NCBI GenBank assembly: GCA_903907905.1 | Contig: CAIVPX010000174.1 | Span: forward strand, 1-42,758 | Reading direction: 5' to 3' | From: an uncultured bacterium | Lineage (GTDB): Bacteria; Pseudomonadota; Gammaproteobacteria; Burkholderiales; Burkholderiaceae_E | Length of the DNA stretch: 42,758 nt | Shown: one piece after another, positions 39,593 through 42,758 of the stretch | How positions within the stretch are numbered: position 1 is the first letter of the stretch | Layout: every line of letters starts with the position of its first letter | Program-made: the position numbers and the translations under genes | The notes under the pieces: generated by a model | What the model was told of the DNA's origin: nothing | The model's input: the letters and a program-made list of their open reading frames with translations, nothing else | Databases searched by the model: none

Positions 39593-40438
39593 TCAGCCAG
39601 GCGTGGTGGCGGCGGTCGGCCCGAGCTTGCCGCGCTCGCGGGCGCCCGCATAAAGAATCTTGAGTTGCCGGTCGATGATGGCGCCGTGCCGGGCGACCGC
39701 ATCGGGATGCATGTCCGCCTCGGGCGGGGCTTCAAGATCGAAGTGAGCGAACTGGTCCACGCCACGGACCAGGGTGGCGCTCTCGCGAATGCCCGATCGC
39801 TGGTAGACATGCGTCGGCACATAGCGAATCGCAAAGCCTATGCGGGGCTCGCTGGCCCGGTTGGGTTCCGAACCGTGAAACAGCAGCACGTGGTGCAATG
39901 AGAATTCGCCAGGCTGCAATTGCACGTGGACCGCCTGCGATCGGTCAACCTCGACCGCGATCTCCTGACCCCGCGACAGCAGGTTCTTCTCGTCGAACTT
40001 GTCTTCGTGGGTAACCTGCGCCTGGTGCGTGCCTGCGATTACCTGCATGCAGCCCGATTCGATGGTACTGGGCGATAGCGCCACCCAGGCGGTGGTCACT
40101 TCGGGTGAGGACAGACCCCAGTAGGTGGCGTCCTGATGCCAGCTGACGTAGCCCGCGTCGCCCGCCGGCTTGGCGAAGAACTGTGAACTCCAGCAGAGCA
40201 GGTTGGGCCCGAGAACGTCTTCGACGGCATCGAGAATGGCCGGTGAGCGGATCAGTTGATCCAGCCAGGGAAAGAGCAGATGCGGCTTCTGGTTGTTGCG
40301 CCCGCGGATCAGGTGGGCCTGTACCTCATAACGCGCGCGCAGGGCCCGCGCTTCATCCGGCGCGACCGCGGCAAGCGGAAACTGATAGCCGTCTGCGTGG
40401 TAGCGCGCCACCTGATCTGGGCTGAGAACCTTGGGCAT
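39593..40438 (-). CDS. Phytanoyl-CoA dioxygenase (PhyH)-like Fe(II)/2-oxoglutarate oxygenase
   Basis: A 281-residue enzyme of the PhyH family, which hydroxylates a substrate using iron, O2 and 2-oxoglutarate. The iron facial triad is His101 and Asp103 (WHQDATYWG) and His188 (LFHGSEPN), with Arg199 (EPRIGF) for 2-oxoglutarate. The N-terminal VARYHADGYQFPL is also typical. All catalytic residues are present. The ATG at 40438 has AAGG about 6 bases upstream and a good promoter at 40473-40501, so this is the first gene of operon F. It probably hydroxylates a solute brought in by the TRAP systems; substrate unknown. Confidence 0.88.
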   Translation of the reverse strand: MPKVLSPDQVARYHADGYQFPLAAVAPDEARALRARYEVQAHLIRGRNNQKPHLLFPWLDQLIRSPAILDAVEDVLGPNLLCWSSQFFAKPAGDAGYVSWHQDATYWGLSSPEVTTAWVALSPSTIESGCMQVIAGTHQAQVTHEDKFDEKNLLSRGQEIAVEVDRSQAVHVQLQPGEFSLHHVLLFHGSEPNRASEPRIGFAIRYVPTHVYQRSGIRESATLVRGVDQFAHFDLEAPPEADMHPDAVARHGAIIDRQLKILYAGARERGKLGPTAATTPG

Positions 40439-40472
40439 GAGCGACCTTCAGGATCGTCGACTGGGTGGCGGC

Positions 40473-40501
40473 ATGGTAGGGCGAGCGGCGCCCGGTGTCC
40501 A
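40473..40501 (-). promoter_or_regulatory. Candidate sigma70 promoter of operon F
   Basis: On the minus strand, TGGACA (40501-40496, five of six -35 matches), an exact 17-base spacer and TACCAT (40478-40473, four of six) lie upstream of the PhyH-like gene. The predicted start near 40466 gives a leader of about 28 bases that includes the AAGG ribosome site. No operator-like repeat overlaps it. Motif evidence only. Confidence 0.55.
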
Positions 40502-40598
40502 TTCGGGCGCAGCGTGCAGGGGCGGGCGGCACGCGGCAACGGTGGGTGAGGGCCCCCGGGATTCAGCCGCGTTCACCCGCAGGCGGCCCACGCCGCCC

Positions 40599-40632
40599 GT
40601 CGCCCCGCGCCGCTCGTCGCCCCGCGCCGCTC
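40599..40632. repeat. Two-copy 17-base tandem repeat
   Basis: The 17-base unit GTCGCCCCGCGCCGCTC occurs twice in direct succession (40599-40615 and 40616-40632) in the divergent gap between the PhyH-like gene and mscL. A variant of the first bases follows. It is probably a replication-slippage repeat. The rest of this 280-base gap holds the operon F promoter and a short inverted repeat GATTG-N6-CAATC (40664-40679) ahead of mscL. Confidence 0.8.
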
Positions 40633-40718
40633 GTCCGGGTGCCTCGCTCGCGCTGAGCTTCCAGATTGGATCCACAATCGGGAATTCATCCTGAACTTCC
40701 ACCGACGGAGCTTGTGTC

Positions 40719-41153
40719 ATGGGTATCGCTGCCGAATTTCGCGAGTTTGCCGTCCGGGGTAGTGTGGTCGACCTTGCCGTCGGCGTGATCGTGGGAGGCG
40801 CCTTCGGTCGCATCGTCGATTCGATCGTCAAGGACCTGATCATGCCGCTCGTGGGTCGGGTGCTGGGCGGACTGGACTTCAGCGGCTACTTCATTCGCCT
40901 GGCCGATCCGCCCGCGGCCTTCAACGGGCCGATGACCTACGAAGCGCTCAGCAAGGCGGGGGTGCCCCTGTTCGCCTACGGCAACTTCATCACCGTGGTG
41001 GTGAACTTCGCGATCCTGGCCTTCATCATCTTCATGATGGTGCGTCAGATCAACCGCATCAGGCGCTCGGCACCCGCCCCTGTGCCGCCCGCTGCCTCCG
41101 AAGAGGTGCTGCTGCTGCGCGACATCAGGGATCGCCTGCCAGCCGCAAAGTAA
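40719..41153 (+). CDS. mscL: Large-conductance mechanosensitive channel MscL
   Basis: Homopentameric inner-membrane channel of 144 residues that opens under membrane tension to relieve hypo-osmotic shock. The N-terminal FREFAVRGSVVDLAVGVIVGG is the conserved helix and first membrane segment (quoted part: FREFAVRGSVVDLAVG), followed by AFGRIVDSIVKDLIMP. The second segment is GNFITVVVNFAILAFIIF and the C-terminal helix EEVLLLRDIRDRL. Length is normal. The ATG at 40719 has GGAG about 8 bases upstream. The last 29 bases overlap the oppositely oriented pcp gene. It is a housekeeping gene at the edge of the catabolic region. Confidence 0.96.
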   Translation: MGIAAEFREFAVRGSVVDLAVGVIVGGAFGRIVDSIVKDLIMPLVGRVLGGLDFSGYFIRLADPPAAFNGPMTYEALSKAGVPLFAYGNFITVVVNFAILAFIIFMMVRQINRIRRSAPAPVPPAASEEVLLLRDIRDRLPAAK

Positions 41154-41784
41154 GCTGGCCGATCCGTCGGATCGCCCGCAGTTGCAGGTCGCGTGGCAGG
41201 CTGGGCGTGCGGACGCCGGCCCTTGCGGGGGCGTCATCGCGAGCCTGGGTTGCGGCGGGGTCTCGCACCTGTTCGGGCAGCAGCGGCAGGTGCACGAATC
41301 CGCTTGATATCGACAGGTCGATCAGCCGGTGCTGCAAGCCGAAGAACACCTCATTGCACACAAAGGTGCCTGCCGTGTTCGAGATCGAGATCGGCCAGCC
41401 CTCCACCTGAAGCGAGTCCATCAGGGCACGCAGTCGCAGGGTGGACCCATAGGCGAGGGGCGCGCCGGCGACGATGGGCTCACCGCGAGGCTGACACCCC
41501 GCGTTGTCCGGGATGCGCGCGTCGCGCAGGTTGAGGGCGATGCGTTCGAGCGTGATGTCAGGTCGGCCCTCGGCCTGCCCCAGGCACAGCACCCAATCCG
41601 GCTGGCAGTCATCCAGAGCCTCGTGCAAGGCCTCGAGGCTGCGGCCGAAGACACAGGGCAACTGGCGGGCCCGCCACTGCACGCCTGCGTCACGTTCGCC
41701 GTCGAGCGCGCGCGCAATTTCCCATGACACATTGAGTGCATGCCCCTCGAAAGGCTCGAAACCGGTCACGAGGAGCGTCTTCAT
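41125..41784 (-). CDS. pcp: Pyroglutamyl-peptidase I (pyrrolidone-carboxylate peptidase)
   Basis: Cysteine peptidase of 219 residues (family C15) that removes N-terminal pyroglutamate. The start VTGFEPFEGHALNVSWE is diagnostic (quoted part: GFEPFEGHALN). The catalytic triad is Glu72 (LGQAEGR), Cys143 (TFVCNEVF) and His165 (GFVHLPLLPEQ), all in the expected order and spacing. Length matches the family, with an arginine-rich extension at the C-terminus that accounts for the 29-base tail-to-tail overlap with mscL. It starts 14 bases after the dehydratase stop, so the two are probably co-transcribed. Confidence 0.92.
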   Translation of the reverse strand: MKTLLVTGFEPFEGHALNVSWEIARALDGERDAGVQWRARQLPCVFGRSLEALHEALDDCQPDWVLCLGQAEGRPDITLERIALNLRDARIPDNAGCQPRGEPIVAGAPLAYGSTLRLRALMDSLQVEGWPISISNTAGTFVCNEVFFGLQHRLIDLSISSGFVHLPLLPEQVRDPAATQARDDAPARAGVRTPSLPRDLQLRAIRRIGQLTLRLAGDP

Positions 41785-41798
41785 GGCAAGCCCGGGAC

Positions 41799-42758
41799 TC
41801 AGTGATTGTCACGCGGGACTGGTGCGCCCGATTTGCCATTGAGAAAGTCGAGGTCGGCACCCTGGTCGGCCTGTTGTACATGATCGATGTACATTTTTAC
41901 GTAGCCGCGTGTGGCGGCGGGGGCGGGCGGGGTCCAGGCGGCCCGCCGCGCGGCAAGCTCCGCGTCGTCGACGTGCAGGTGGAGGCTTCGGGCGGCGACA
42001 TCGAGCGTGATGAGGTCGCCGTTCTGCACCAGCGCGAGCGGGCCGCCAGCCGCCGCTTCGGGCGCGACATGAAGCACCACGGTGCCGTAAGCCGTTCCCG
42101 ACATGCGGGCATCGGAGATGCGGATCATGTCGCGAACGCCCTGTCGCAGCAGCTTTTGCGGCAGCGGCATGTTGCCGACCTCGGCCATGCCGGGATAGCC
42201 CTTGGGGCCGCAGTTTTTCAGCACCATGATGCAGTCGGCATCGATGTCCAGGCTGTCGTCGTCTTTCAGGCGATGCAGCGCCTCGATGTCTTCAAAGACG
42301 ACCGCCCGGCCGGTGTGCTTCATCAGGGCGGGGGAGGCGGCCGAGGGCTTGATCACCGCGCCATCAGGCGCCAGGTTGCCGCGAAGCACGGCCATGCCGG
42401 CATCAGGCTTGAAGGGGCGAGCGAGCGGCGTGATGACCTCTTCGTTCCAGCAGCGCGCATCCTTGACGTTGTCCCAGATGCTGTGCCCGTTCACGGTGGG
42501 CGCCTCGCGATTGAGCAGGCCCGCCTCGCCCAGGGCGCGTAGCACCACCGGGAGTCCGCCCGCGTAATAGAAATCTTCCATCAGGAAGCGGCCCGCCGGC
42601 ATGAGGTCGACGATGCAATCGACTCCGCGGCCCAGTCGGTCGAGGTCCTCCAGCGTAAAGGGCACGCCGACGCGTCGCGCAATCGCCAGCAGATGTACCA
42701 CCGCATTGGTCGAGCCTCCGATGGCCCCCAGCGTGCGCACCGCGTTCTCGAAGGCGGC
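41799..42758 (-). CDS. IlvD/Edd-family dehydratase, sugar-acid type (5' part missing)
   Basis: C-terminal 319 residues of a dehydratase of the dihydroxyacid / phosphogluconate / aldonate dehydratase family; the N-terminus lies past the right edge. The frame is open to the last base (AAFENAVRTLGAIGGSTNA). Seen are KNCGPKGYPGM, SDARMSGTAYG with the serine that acts as base in the family, and the C-terminal HVQQADQGADLDFL and APVPRDNH. That C-terminus resembles L-arabinonate/D-xylonate/galactonate-type dehydratases more than IlvD. The enzyme likely dehydrates a sugar acid to a 2-keto-3-deoxy acid. It is followed by pcp after 14 bases. Confidence 0.85.
   Translation of the reverse strand, partial: AAFENAVRTLGAIGGSTNAVVHLLAIARRVGVPFTLEDLDRLGRGVDCIVDLMPAGRFLMEDFYYAGGLPVVLRALGEAGLLNREAPTVNGHSIWDNVKDARCWNEEVITPLARPFKPDAGMAVLRGNLAPDGAVIKPSAASPALMKHTGRAVVFEDIEALHRLKDDDSLDIDADCIMVLKNCGPKGYPGMAEVGNMPLPQKLLRQGVRDMIRISDARMSGTAYGTVVLHVAPEAAAGGPLALVQNGDLITLDVAARSLHLHVDDAELAARRAAWTPPAPAATRGYVKMYIDHVQQADQGADLDFLNGKSGAPVPRDNH

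Noticed and set aside
1-42758. CRISPR arrays, tRNA/rRNA genes, insertion sequences or phage integration sites
   Set aside because: No spaced direct repeats, conserved RNA sequences, transposase or integrase motifs were seen on reading both strands.

Overview
This 42.8 kb window is a high-GC, gene-dense chromosomal segment that looks like a betaproteobacterium of the order Burkholderiales. The clues are the high-GC codon use, three Bug/TctC-type orphan periplasmic receptors, a class I-type PHA synthase, a 3-hydroxybenzoate/gentisate module and two TRAP transporters. This placement is inferred from gene content, not from a marker gene. I see no rRNA, tRNA, insertion sequence, integrase, phage gene or CRISPR array. 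I also see no recognisable transcription regulator in the 42.8 kb.

Layout. (A) 1-10610, minus strand: a catabolic cluster. Reading from its 5' end it encodes hydantoinase/oxoprolinase subunits B and A, an orphan LivK-type binding protein, a DSD1-type PLP enzyme, a stand-alone cobalamin-binding-domain protein, large and small subunits of an aconitase/isopropylmalate-isomerase-like enzyme, an RraA-type aldolase, and a Bug/TctC receptor that runs off the left edge. (B) 10833-12197, plus: a lone two-domain chromate transporter. (C) 12203-19912, minus: a second hydantoinase cassette with two Bug receptors, subunits A and B, a zinc alcohol dehydrogenase and an SDR. A P-type cation ATPase (19965-22517) lies upstream on the same strand. 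(D) 22849-27900, plus: an ABC importer (binding protein, permease, ATPase) followed by a 4-oxalocrotonate-tautomerase-like protein, an FMN alpha-hydroxy-acid oxidase and an FAH-family hydrolase, behind a promoter overlapped by a perfect 8-bp-arm palindrome. (E) 27924-30657: PHA synthase (minus) and a divergent DehI-like protein (plus). (F) 30712-40438, minus: phytanoyl-CoA-dioxygenase-like enzyme, two complete tandem TRAP transporters, a crotonase-fold protein, 3-hydroxybenzoate 6-hydroxylase and gentisate 1,2-dioxygenase. (G) 40719-42758: mscL (plus), then pyroglutamyl peptidase and a sugar-acid/dihydroxy-acid dehydratase (minus, truncated by the right edge).

How it fits together. The window is a scavenging region in which each block pairs uptake with a few enzymes. 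In F, TRAP import is followed by 3-hydroxybenzoate to gentisate to maleylpyruvate, but no maleylpyruvate isomerase or fumarylpyruvate hydrolase is nearby. In D, an ABC importer feeds an oxidase, a tautomerase and a C-C bond hydrolase of unknown order. Block A is the most unusual. Its aconitase-like pair has lost the usual substrate-contact signatures (GSCTNGR is replaced in the large subunit, GCGSSRE in the small one) while keeping the three cluster cysteines. It sits with an ATP-dependent hydrolase/carboxylase, a zinc-dependent D-hydroxy-amino-acid lyase, an aldolase and a B12-binding protein. I infer an undescribed route for a cyclic amide or hydroxy-amino acid, but the substrate cannot be read from sequence.
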